Source of the DNA: Bacteroidales bacterium
GTDB taxonomy: Bacteria > Bacteroidota > Bacteroidia > Bacteroidales > WCHB1-69
DNA: 11,058 nucleotides
Direction: 5' to 3'
Assembly: GCA_031272415.1 (NCBI GenBank)
Contig: JAISTU010000018.1
Coordinates: forward strand, 1 to 11,058
Within the stretch, counting starts at the first letter, position 1; each line of letters opens with the position of its first letter. Shown piece by piece: positions 1 through 6,709 of the stretch. The notes below the pieces were generated by a model, which was not told where the DNA came from, made no database searches, and worked only from the letters and a program-made list of their open reading frames with translations. The translations under genes were made by a program, and so were the position numbers.

Positions 1-14
1 AAGCACATAAGACA

Positions 15-263
15 ATGATTACTCTTATCCGCATTTATTATTTCTGCAGAAACCTTTTGCTGAAAATTTATAACCCGAAAAATATCTGTTATTGTACGGG
101 GATGGATGGGCGGCTTAAAAACCGCTATTCGACAAAAGAATATGCGGAGGATATTGCTGATGAAATTATGCAAGACATTGATTATGAATTGTTTGTTTAT
201 CATTGCCCTTGCTCTGATTGTTATCATCTGACGAAATGCAATAATTTATTTCATTGCAAATGA
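15..263 (+). CDS. Small cysteine-rich zinc-ribbon-like protein, unknown function
   Basis: An 82-residue protein. Residues 25-47 (C-x-C-TG, then RYSTKEYAEDIADEI) and 60-74 (LFVYHCPCSDCYHLTK) match the general layout of small bacterial and phage proteins that have an N-terminal C..TG, a tyrosine/serine-rich A-rich helix and a C-terminal Cxx(x)C-x-HLT knuckle. Cysteines 25, 27, 64, 66 and 69 with His71 could bind one zinc ion; this is inferred from pattern only. The start is uncertain: the frame stays open to the window edge upstream, so the gene could begin outside. The internal ATG at 102 would lose the first cysteine pair. It lies on the same strand as the CARF nuclease gene with 137 bases between. 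No function or link to immunity can be shown. Confidence 0.55.
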   Translation: MITLIRIYYFCRNLLLKIYNPKNICYCTGMDGRLKNRYSTKEYAEDIADEIMQDIDYELFVYHCPCSDCYHLTKCNNLFHCK

Positions 264-400
264 ACGAAATCTTCCCTTTATAATGAAAAAAGTTGTATCT
301 TGCCTAATTCACACCACAATGATAACGACTTACGGCGTAAAACATAATCAATATTGGGGAAACATTCTCAATAATATACAAACATACAAATAAAAAAATT

Positions 401-1312
401 ATGACAACTCTCATCTCGCTTCTATCCGAGCATCTTCTTCCCAACTTTCTGCTTGCCAAAGAATTAGCAGGGCAGTACGACCGGCACGTTTTTATCACCA
501 CACGGCAGATGGGCGAACAGGGGATGACCGCTCGTTTCTGTAACGCACTGAAAATCGACAAACGAGAGGTGCAGATTATTGTCGTTTCGGAAGACGATTT
601 GCCCGATGCAAGGGCGAAGTTGGGCAAATGTAATTTTTCAAAGGATGACCGTTATATCGTCAATCTTACCGGCGGCACGAAGATTATGTCGATTGCCGCG
701 TTTCAGCATTTTTTCAAGTACGATGCGCTGTATTATTACGTTCCGATAGGCGTGAACAGGATTGAAAACGTGCGGACGGGCGAGAATTTTCCGTTGAATT
801 ACCGCGTGAATGTGGAAGAATACCTGTCGCTCTACGGCTTGACTTTTACCGCCGAAAACGCCAACCGGATTCAGGACACAAAAGGCGCTGAATTTGAGGC
901 ATATATCACAAATCGCATCAAGTCGGAAAAGGGCGTCAAAAATGGGCATATCTATCGCGGTGTGAAGGTTTTCAGAGAAAACGAAAAGGCGAACGATAAC
1001 GAACTCGACGTGATGTGGACGGCTGATAATCAGATATTTGTTGGCGAATGTAAGGTTTCGCTCCGGAAGCCCAAGGAGTTGGACAGCGAGAACCGCCCAA
1101 TCAACAAGCCGCCCGAATACTTGAACGAGATAATGTACAAACTTGCCGCCGTTTCAAAAGAATTTGGTTTGCACGTGAATCCCTATATTTTCATCAAAAA
1201 GGAGATTTTCAACGCGGTGTGGATGAAAGCAATCGAAAAACGGAAGAAAATTCTGGGAATCAGGGGGGTGATTGGGAGCGAGGAGTTGAAAAAAGAAAAA
1301 TTACCAATATAA
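401..1312 (+). CDS. Card1/Can2-like CARF-domain nuclease (DUF1887 type)
   Basis: A 303-residue two-domain protein. The N-terminal part (about 1-140) is a CARF-type Rossmann sensor: it opens with a TLISLLSEHLLPN strand-helix and carries the ligand-loop motif NLTGGTKIM at 88-96. The C-terminal part is a PD-(D/E)xK nuclease fold: GAEFE (Glu164/Glu166), NELDV (Asp203) and GECK (Glu216, Lys218) supply the expected acidic and lysine residues, followed by a conserved-looking YKL helix. Known Card1/Can2 enzymes bind cyclic tetra-adenylate made by Cas10 in type III CRISPR defence and then cut single-stranded DNA and/or RNA; the same role here is inferred. At 303 residues it seems shorter than characterised Card1. 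All catalytic residues appear present. The start at 401 is preceded by an A-rich leader without a strong ribosome site; a loose TATCTTG box lies at 296-302. No CRISPR array or cas gene is in view. G+C looks higher than in the genes to the right. Confidence 0.85.
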   Translation: MTTLISLLSEHLLPNFLLAKELAGQYDRHVFITTRQMGEQGMTARFCNALKIDKREVQIIVVSEDDLPDARAKLGKCNFSKDDRYIVNLTGGTKIMSIAAFQHFFKYDALYYYVPIGVNRIENVRTGENFPLNYRVNVEEYLSLYGLTFTAENANRIQDTKGAEFEAYITNRIKSEKGVKNGHIYRGVKVFRENEKANDNELDVMWTADNQIFVGECKVSLRKPKELDSENRPINKPPEYLNEIMYKLAAVSKEFGLHVNPYIFIKKEIFNAVWMKAIEKRKKILGIRGVIGSEELKKEKLPI

Positions 1313-1314
1313 AT

Positions 1315-1498
1315 ATGGCAGATTTAATCGTTACGCTTTTAAGCGACCATACAATTCCTAATGTTCAGTTCCTTAGGGAAAAGAGCAATGAGGACTTCTT
1401 TCATCTATTTGTTTCTACGAAGCGAATGAACGAAAAATGCGTTGGGAATTGGATTAGAAACGTCTGCAAGTCCGTAATATCAATTCCTCACACCTTTT
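1315..1498 (+). pseudogene. Truncated second CARF (Card1-like) gene, N-terminal fragment
   Basis: The ATG at 1315 lies two bases after the stop of the upstream CARF nuclease. It begins MADLIVTLLSDHTIPN, which aligns with that protein's MTTLISLLSEHLLPN. The match continues through LFVSTKRMNEK (upstream FITTRQMGEQ) to about NWIRNVCKS. Similarity fades around 1470-1490. The frame then simply reads antisense through the alaS 3' end to 1635, so the downstream residues are not part of a real protein. The TGGTK loop and the whole nuclease domain are missing. This is a remnant of a tandem, divergent paralogue rather than a copy of the first gene, since identity is only moderate. The 3' boundary given is the last base before the alaS stop codon; the true breakpoint may be a few bases earlier. 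The fragment could still be translated with its neighbour, but a functional product is unlikely. Confidence 0.72.
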
Positions 1499-4147
1499 TT
1501 ATTTTGCATTTATTCCCATTTCTACAATTATATCTAATGCTTTTTCGATGCCGTTGGGATTTTTGCCACCGGCTTGTGCAAAGAACGGCTGTCCGCCACC
1601 GCCACCTTGAATTTCCTTTGCTGCTTGACGAATAATTTGTATGGCATTTTTTCCGGTTTCTACTAAATTATCTGATAATAAGACAGTTAGACTTGGTTTT
1701 CCTTCACACACCGCACCGATAGCGACCAATAAATTTTCGTTTTGCAATTTGCGTAACTGAAAAGCAAGCGTTTTAATTTGTTCGGTGGATAAATCAGTTG
1801 TAAATCTGATAAGTTTGATTCCCGCTTTGTCTTCTGCATTGGTTATCAATGTTTGAGAAAGTTCTGTAATCTTTTGATTAGCAAATGTTTCCACTTGTTT
1901 TTTTAATTCTGCATTTTCTTCTACTGTTTTTCGGATAGCCTCTGTCAAATCGGGTGAATTGTGCAGAAATTCCTTTGCGGTAGCGATAAAATCTTGCATA
2001 TTATCAAGCATTTTTTCTACACTTTCGCCTGTAATAGCCTCAATACGTCTAATACCTGCGGCGATGGAAGTCTCTGATAGGATGCGCATTATGCCGATTT
2101 CACCGGTTGCATGCACGTGCGTACCGCCACAAAGTTCTACCGAAGAGCCAAATTTTATCACCCGCACTTTATCTCCATATTTTTCCCCAAATAAAGCCAT
2201 TGCACCCATCGCTTGTGCCTCCGCTATGGGTGTATCACGTTTTTCATCTAATGGAATATTTTCTCTAATTCGCTGATTTACAATTTGTTCTACTTTTCTA
2301 ATTTCTTCTTTGGACAATTTTTGAAAATGCGAAAAGTCAAACCGCAAATTTTCGGGGGAAACATAAGACCCTTTTTGTTCCACATGTGTTCCCAAAACCT
2401 CCCGCAAAGCCTCATGCAAAAGGTGTGTCGCCGAATGGTTACGCTGGGTAGAGTATCTCCGTTGGGTGTCAATTTTTGCCATAAATGTACTCTCCACATT
2501 TTCAGGTAATTGCTTTGTCAAATGTACAATGAGCATATTTTCCCGCTTTGTGTCGTATATTTTTGTTGTTTTTGCATTGTCTGTTGAGGTTATTTCTCCA
2601 CTATCGCCAACTTGTCCGCCCATTTCGGCATAAAAGGGCGTTTTTGAAAGCACAATTTGATAAAATTCTTGATTTTTTTGCTTTACCTTTCGATAGCGTA
2701 ATATAATGGTTTTCACTTCATTACAGTCGTAACCTACAAATTCAGGTTCGCCTTCATGCACTATTATCCAGTCGTCCGTTTCAACGGCTGCGGCATTTCT
2801 GGCACGCTCTTTTTGCTGTTGCATTTGCTCATTAAATTGTTGATGATTGAGCGTGAGGTTGTTTTCGGTCAAAATGAGTTCGGTTAAATCAAGCGGAAAT
2901 CCGTAAGTATCATACAAAACAAAGGCATCCACACCGCTGATTTCGGTTTTTTTTGCATTTTTTGCCTCTTCTATCACCTTGTCTAACAATTTAATACCTG
3001 TTTCGAGGGTACGCAAAAAAGACTCCTCCTCTTCTTTTATAACTCTCTCAATAAGAGACTGTTGTGCTTTTAATTCAGGGTAAGCATCACCCATTGTTTG
3101 CACCAAAGTAGGGATAATTTTGTACATAAATGCCTGCTTTTGCTCCAAAAATGTATATCCATAACGCACAGCACGCCTTAAAATGCGGCGAATAACGTAA
3201 CCCGCTTTGGCATTTGACGGCAATTGACCGTCCGTAATGGCAAAGGCTATCGTGCGTACATGGTCGGCAATGACACGCATCGCAATATTTATTTGTTCCT
3301 GTGAAATCGAATTTTGCTTGTCCATGCTATATTTACACCCCGTAATTTCCTCAATTTTTTCTATCAATGGTGTAAAAACATCGGTATCATAATTGGACTG
3401 CGTTTTTTGTAAAACCATGCACAAACGCTCAAAACCCATGCCTGTATCAACATATTTGGCTTTTAATTTCTCTAATTTGCCATTTGCCATTCGGTTGTAT
3501 TGAATAAAAACGAGATTCCAAATTTCTATCACTTGCGGGTGGTCTTTGTTGACCAATTCTGCGCCCTTAATTTTGGATTTTTCTACTTGCGAGCGAATAT
3601 CTGCATGAATTTCCGAACAAGGTCCGCACGGTCCTGTATCGCCCATTTCCCAAAAATTATCTTTTTTGTTGCCAAACAAAATGTGGTCTTGGGGGACATA
3701 TTTTTTCCATATATCGTATGCTTCCATATCTTTTTGAGTGCCGTCTTTGTCATCACCCCCAAAAACGGTTACATATAACGAAGATTTATCAATTTTTAAA
3801 ACTTCTGTCAAAAACTCCCAACTCCACGCAATAGCCTCTTCCTTAAAATAGTCGCCAAAAGACCAATTGCCTAACATTTCAAAGAGTGTATGATGATAAG
3901 TATCTTTGCCGACCTCTTCCAAATCATTGTGTTTTCCGGATACACGTAAACATTTTTGAGAATTTGCAACACGCTGATAATCAGGCTGTTGATTTCCTAA
4001 AAATATATCTTTAAATTGATTCATACCTGCATTGGTAAACATCAATGTTGGGTCATTTTTTAAAACTACCGGTGCCGAAGGAACAATTGTATGTCCTTTC
4101 TGCTTAAAAAAATCTAAAAATGCTGTTCTAACTTGATTACTTGTCAT
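1499..4147 (-). CDS. alaS: Alanyl-tRNA synthetase
   Basis: A complete 882-residue enzyme, close to the 876 of the E. coli protein. It joins alanine to tRNA-Ala in the cytoplasm and hydrolyses mischarged Ser/Gly-tRNA. The class II aminoacylation core occupies about 1-250, with the N-terminal motif-1 region (PTLMFTNAGMNQFKD, 33-47), the H/N-rich motif-2 stretch at 72-98 and the DTGMGFERL motif-3 region at 234-242. The tRNA-recognition region follows to about 460. The editing domain has its zinc/active-site residues intact: HSATH (571-575) and CGGTH (673-677). A helical linker leads to the C-Ala domain with the glycine-rich GGGGGQPFFAQAGG at 848-861. The start is supported by the conserved MTSNQVRTAFLDFF opening and an AGGA-like element upstream (complement of 4161-4164). 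It converges on the truncated CARF fragment; no convincing terminator is seen between them. Confidence 0.98.
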   Translation of the reverse strand: MTSNQVRTAFLDFFKQKGHTIVPSAPVVLKNDPTLMFTNAGMNQFKDIFLGNQQPDYQRVANSQKCLRVSGKHNDLEEVGKDTYHHTLFEMLGNWSFGDYFKEEAIAWSWEFLTEVLKIDKSSLYVTVFGGDDKDGTQKDMEAYDIWKKYVPQDHILFGNKKDNFWEMGDTGPCGPCSEIHADIRSQVEKSKIKGAELVNKDHPQVIEIWNLVFIQYNRMANGKLEKLKAKYVDTGMGFERLCMVLQKTQSNYDTDVFTPLIEKIEEITGCKYSMDKQNSISQEQINIAMRVIADHVRTIAFAITDGQLPSNAKAGYVIRRILRRAVRYGYTFLEQKQAFMYKIIPTLVQTMGDAYPELKAQQSLIERVIKEEEESFLRTLETGIKLLDKVIEEAKNAKKTEISGVDAFVLYDTYGFPLDLTELILTENNLTLNHQQFNEQMQQQKERARNAAAVETDDWIIVHEGEPEFVGYDCNEVKTIILRYRKVKQKNQEFYQIVLSKTPFYAEMGGQVGDSGEITSTDNAKTTKIYDTKRENMLIVHLTKQLPENVESTFMAKIDTQRRYSTQRNHSATHLLHEALREVLGTHVEQKGSYVSPENLRFDFSHFQKLSKEEIRKVEQIVNQRIRENIPLDEKRDTPIAEAQAMGAMALFGEKYGDKVRVIKFGSSVELCGGTHVHATGEIGIMRILSETSIAAGIRRIEAITGESVEKMLDNMQDFIATAKEFLHNSPDLTEAIRKTVEENAELKKQVETFANQKITELSQTLITNAEDKAGIKLIRFTTDLSTEQIKTLAFQLRKLQNENLLVAIGAVCEGKPSLTVLLSDNLVETGKNAIQIIRQAAKEIQGGGGGQPFFAQAGGKNPNGIEKALDIIVEMGINAK

Positions 4148-4196
4148 TTATTTATTTTTTTCCTATATAATTTTTGGTAAATTATAAACTATTTTA

Positions 4197-4204
4197 CAAA
4201 GATA
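4197..4204 (-). promoter_or_regulatory. Bacteroidota-type -7 box of alaS
   Basis: Read on the minus strand the sequence is TATCTTTG, an exact match to the TAnnTTTG -7 consensus of Bacteroidota primary-sigma promoters. It lies 49 bases upstream of the alaS start codon. A -33 element is not clear. Assignment is by motif and position only. Confidence 0.6.
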
Positions 4205-4295
4205 CACTATTTTATCAATTAAAAATTAAAAAACCGTTTTTTTTATTGAGAATGGAGAATTGAGATTTATTTTTTTTGCATTTTTGCATCCCCCC

Positions 4296-4384
4296 TTGTC
4301 TGAACTTTGATTTCGAATGATTAACATGATTACTATGATTTCACACAAATCAAAAAAATCTTATGAAAATCGTGGTTCAGACAA
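4296..4384. repeat. Intergenic repeat with GTTCAGACAA inverted ends and 9-nt GATT periodicity, copy 1
   Basis: The element begins TTGTCTGAAC (4296-4305) and ends GTTCAGACAA (4375-4384), a perfect 10-bp terminal inverted repeat with further imperfect pairing inward. The interior has GATT motifs spaced about 9-10 bases on the left half and AATC motifs on the right half. A 29-bp stretch starting AATCTTATGAAAATCG (4357-4385) recurs exactly at 6474-6502. No coding capacity. Similar GTTCAGAC-bounded repeats occur between genes in Bacteroidota genomes as I recall, but I cannot assign a named family. Confidence 0.7.
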
Positions 4385-4485
4385 TGTAAAAAAAACTCAA
4401 ATTTTTTCTCCTTAACAATCCACAAAATAACAAAAAAATATTTTTTAATTCTTCATTTTTTTATTTTTTAATCGAAAAAAAAGTG

Positions 4486-4493
4486 TAATTTTG
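4486..4493 (+). promoter_or_regulatory. -7 box of the lipoprotein gene
   Basis: TAATTTTG fits TAnnTTTG and stands 59 bases before the ATG at 4553. It is embedded in AAAAAAAAGTGTAATTTTG, whose left part is identical to the sequence around the promoter box at 6657. No obvious -33 TTG is found in the T-rich stretch upstream. Confidence 0.55.
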
Positions 4494-4552
4494 TATTTAG
4501 GTACAATAGTTGAAAATTTATAACAGTTGAGAAACTTTGAGAAGCAGAAAAA

Positions 4553-6322
4553 ATGACGCAAAATAAACAAATTACAATCTATTTTTATAATTTTTTTATC
4601 CAATTATGCAAAAAAAAATGCAAAATTGAATGGCAATGGGGAATGGTTGTCATCAGTGGTTTATTTTTTGCATCATGTGCGAGCATAGGCACGCTCACGG
4701 GGGGCGATAAAGATGTAACGCCACCACAAATATTATCACAAGAACCTGATAATCAATCTATTGAATTTAATTCACCTCAAATTAAACTCACTTTTGATGA
4801 ATATATTGAATTGGATAATCCGATGGATAATTTTTTGATTTCACCGCCATTAAAAGATATGCCGACTTATACCATAAAAGGTAAGTCATTGATTATCAAG
4901 TTAAATAATTCATTAGACAGCAACACAACTTATATTATCACTGCTTCGGGAGCAATCAAAGACCTCACCGAAGGCAATCTATTACCGATAACACAATGGG
5001 TGTTCTCAACAGGTCAATACATTGATTCTCTGTCTATTACGGGTTATTTAAAGGATGCAATTACGCTTGAGCCGATTGCCAATGCAGGAGTGATGTTGCA
5101 CAAAAATGCGACCGACTCTGCATTGATGATACAAATGCCTGATTATTACACAGTTACAGATGAGAAAGGGCATTTTGTATTTCATTATTTAGCCGACCAT
5201 GAATATGCGTTGAGTGCTTTGGTGGAGAAAAGTCGCAATTATCTCTTTGACCAGAAAGATGAAAAGGTCGCATTTTGCTCAAAATCAGTGCGTCCGTACT
5301 ATTTACCCCCCCCCGACACAACTGCTATATCGTTGGATAGCAATATTTCACAAAAAGAGATACAAATTATTGAAAATCAAAACGATACAATGTATTTATT
5401 TGCACAAGAAGACACTGTATTTCGATTTTTGAAGAGAGAATTAAAAGCAGAATTTACGCATTCGTTTTCGTTTCATGGAAAAGTGGACAGTTTTAAACTC
5501 CAACAAATCAGTGATTTAGATACATTGGTGGGCTATCTTGTGCAAACAAATACATCACAAGATACTGTAACTGTTTATTTTACACGTCCCATTGTTCCAC
5601 ATAGAGTTGATTTTGAATTGATTGTAAATTCACAAATAATGGACACGTTGACCATCAATTTGATGGAAAAACTTGCCGGCACACGACACAGCAAAAGCGA
5701 CACGACCGTAAAAAGATTGAATTTTCAAGACAAATGCAATACCGAACTCAATATTTTGCCAAGTATTGTGTTTTTTTATCCCGTTGATAGTGCCGATTTG
5801 GAGCATTTTATTTTGATTGAAAAAACGAAAAAAACAAGTGATACGTTGCCGTTGAAGGTGTATTTTGCCGATAGCAATCTCCGCATTTTACAGTTTGATT
5901 ATCCGTTTAAAGAGCAAGCCAATTACAGTATTTTTTGTCCGGATTCGATGTTCTGCTCCTACCACGGGCATTTCAATGACAGTATAAAAATTACTTTTTC
6001 CACCAAATCGGCAAAGGATTACGGAACTTTGAAGGTAAATTACCATTTTTTTGAAGAAAAACATTATATTTTGGAATTATTAAGCGAAAATATGCAAGTT
6101 TTACAACAAGATTTTTGCACTTTTGATAAGTCAATTACATATTCTTATCTTAAACCCGCTAAATACAAACTTCGTGTTATTGCAGACAATAATAACAATA
6201 AAAAATGGGACAGCGGACATTATTTATCCCGCCAACAGCCCGAAAAAATAATCTATTTTGAAAAAATAATTGAAATCCTCCCCAACTGGAAAATCGAAGA
6301 AGAATTTGAGGTAAACTTTTGA
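4553..6322 (+). CDS. Outer-membrane-type lipoprotein with Ig-like domain (SbsA_Ig/Big_5 type)
   Basis: A 589-residue predicted lipoprotein of unknown precise role. Residues 31-42 form a hydrophobic stretch ending in the lipobox FFASC with Cys42 as the acylation site. A GGDKDVTPP motif follows, the counterpart of the GGPKDTTPP that opens a widespread Bacteroidota family. An SbsA-type Ig-like domain spans about 57-154 (LTFDEYIEL, ISPP, NTTYII, VFSTGQ), then a carboxypeptidase-regulatory-like beta fold (SITGYLKDA...VTDEKGHF). The C-terminus has the typical ADNNNNKKWDSGHY...PE...LPNWKIEEEF ending, so the gene looks full length. The start at 4553 has a GAGAAG-like site upstream and supplies the lysines before the hydrophobic core; Met31 would give a signal without positive charge. 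The gene contains a 9-C tract at 5306-5314 encoding PPP. It is transcribed divergently from alaS, apparently as a single gene. Confidence 0.85.
   Translation: MTQNKQITIYFYNFFIQLCKKKCKIEWQWGMVVISGLFFASCASIGTLTGGDKDVTPPQILSQEPDNQSIEFNSPQIKLTFDEYIELDNPMDNFLISPPLKDMPTYTIKGKSLIIKLNNSLDSNTTYIITASGAIKDLTEGNLLPITQWVFSTGQYIDSLSITGYLKDAITLEPIANAGVMLHKNATDSALMIQMPDYYTVTDEKGHFVFHYLADHEYALSALVEKSRNYLFDQKDEKVAFCSKSVRPYYLPPPDTTAISLDSNISQKEIQIIENQNDTMYLFAQEDTVFRFLKRELKAEFTHSFSFHGKVDSFKLQQISDLDTLVGYLVQTNTSQDTVTVYFTRPIVPHRVDFELIVNSQIMDTLTINLMEKLAGTRHSKSDTTVKRLNFQDKCNTELNILPSIVFFYPVDSADLEHFILIEKTKKTSDTLPLKVYFADSNLRILQFDYPFKEQANYSIFCPDSMFCSYHGHFNDSIKITFSTKSAKDYGTLKVNYHFFEEKHYILELLSENMQVLQQDFCTFDKSITYSYLKPAKYKLRVIADNNNNKKWDSGHYLSRQQPEKIIYFEKIIEILPNWKIEEEFEVNF
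5306..5314 (+). repeat. Poly-C tract (C9) inside the lipoprotein gene
   Basis: Nine consecutive C residues, preceded by ATTTA, encode Pro-Pro-Pro at residues 252-254 and keep the frame open. Gain or loss of one C would shift the frame and remove the C-terminal half. Such tracts are known contingency sites in other bacteria; switching here is inferred. Confidence 0.75.
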
Positions 6323-6399
6323 TTCAGAGTGGAGAGTGGAGAGTGTAGATTTTTTTTTGCATTTTGGGATAAAAACGTTCTAAAATTTGAACATTTTCA

Positions 6400-6553
6400 G
6401 TCTGAACTGTACCTCCCTGCAGTGTCATTGTGGGGCGAGCCCGCAATGACGCTACAATCTTGTTAATCATATAAATCTTATGAAAATCGTGGTTCAGACA
6501 ATTTTAAAATCATAATAATCACATCAATCATACGAAAATCAAAGTTCAGACAA
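6400..6553. repeat. Intergenic GTTCAGACAA repeat, copy 2 with additional half
   Basis: It starts with GTCTGAAC (6400-6407) and has two right ends, GTTCAGACAA at 6492-6501 and again at 6544-6553. AATC motifs recur at 9-base steps before each end, with an 11-base last step. Bases 6474-6502 repeat 4357-4385 exactly. The final part (6533-6553) is nearly the reverse complement of the left end of copy 1. A hairpin (6421-6453) sits inside the element, as if inserted. Confidence 0.65.
6421..6453. repeat. Perfect-arm intergenic hairpin (REP-like palindrome)
   Basis: Arms 6421-6434 and 6440-6453 pair over 14 bp (two G-T wobbles when read as RNA) around a 5-base loop, with core GTCATTG / CAATGAC and an inner GGG/CCC. 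It is G+C-rich against an A+T-rich background. It could be a dispersed palindromic repeat; no T-run follows, so a terminator role is unproven. Confidence 0.65.
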
Positions 6554-6656
6554 TGCAAAAAAACTCAAAAAATTTTTTCTCCTTGACAATCAATAAATTA
6601 TAAAATAATTGCAATTTTTTTTTTCGCAAAATTGACTTTTGTATCAAAAAAAAGTG

Positions 6657-6664
6657 TACCTTTG
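6657..6664 (+). promoter_or_regulatory. Bacteroidota-type promoter upstream of the poly-C ORF
   Basis: TACCTTTG exactly fits the TAnnTTTG -7 consensus, and a TTGAC at 6632-6636 can serve as the -33 element with a spacer of about 20-22 bases. It is the best promoter in the window. Transcription should start near 6671, about 40 bases before the ATG at 6710. The preceding AAAAAAAAGTGTA is identical to that before the lipoprotein gene. Confidence 0.65.
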
Positions 6665-6709
6665 CAAAACAGTAAAAGGTTAATCAAATTTTTAATAGGA
6701 AAAAGTAAT

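Larger units (their letters stand above)
4148..4552. other. Divergent intergenic region between alaS and the lipoprotein gene
   Basis: This 405-base gene-free stretch holds, in order, the alaS promoter, a GAGAATGGAGAATTGAGA purine tract followed by a T-run and GCATTTT, an 89-bp GATT/AATC repeat element (4296-4384), an A/T-rich segment repeated before the next ORF, and the lipoprotein gene promoter. No RNA gene or small ORF is seen. Confidence 0.7.
6323..6709. other. Intergenic region with repeats, hairpin and promoter
   Basis: This 387-base stretch holds three 7-bp GAGTGGA-like tandem units (6327-6347) right after the lipoprotein stop, a T-run, a strong hairpin (6421-6453), a second GATT/AATC repeat with an extra right half (6400-6553), an A/T-rich segment shared with the region before the lipoprotein gene, and a promoter (6657-6664). 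The order purine tract, T-run with GCATTTT, TCTGAAC repeat, promoter parallels 4240-4500. No clear terminator with a U-tract was found for the lipoprotein gene. Confidence 0.65.

Noticed and set aside
304..949. Two minus-strand ORFs opposite the CARF nuclease gene
   Set aside because: They are antisense to a gene with clear domain motifs and lack a promoter or recognisable protein features.
1440..1500. Terminator for alaS
   Set aside because: The best pairing (GGAATTG with CAATTCC) is 7 bp with a long loop and no proper U-tract, so it is not convincing.
1219..1635. 138-codon plus-strand ORF as one gene
   Set aside because: Its first 32 codons overlap the CARF nuclease in another frame and its end is antisense to alaS. 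Only the part from the ATG at 1315 to about 1490 shows CARF similarity.
1959..2509. Plus-strand and minus-strand ORFs inside alaS
   Set aside because: They are in other frames of a fully intact, well-conserved alaS and show no recognisable protein features.
4240..4300. Small RNA or riboswitch in the alaS upstream region
   Set aside because: Only A/T runs and the purine tract are visible, with no stable conserved-looking fold.
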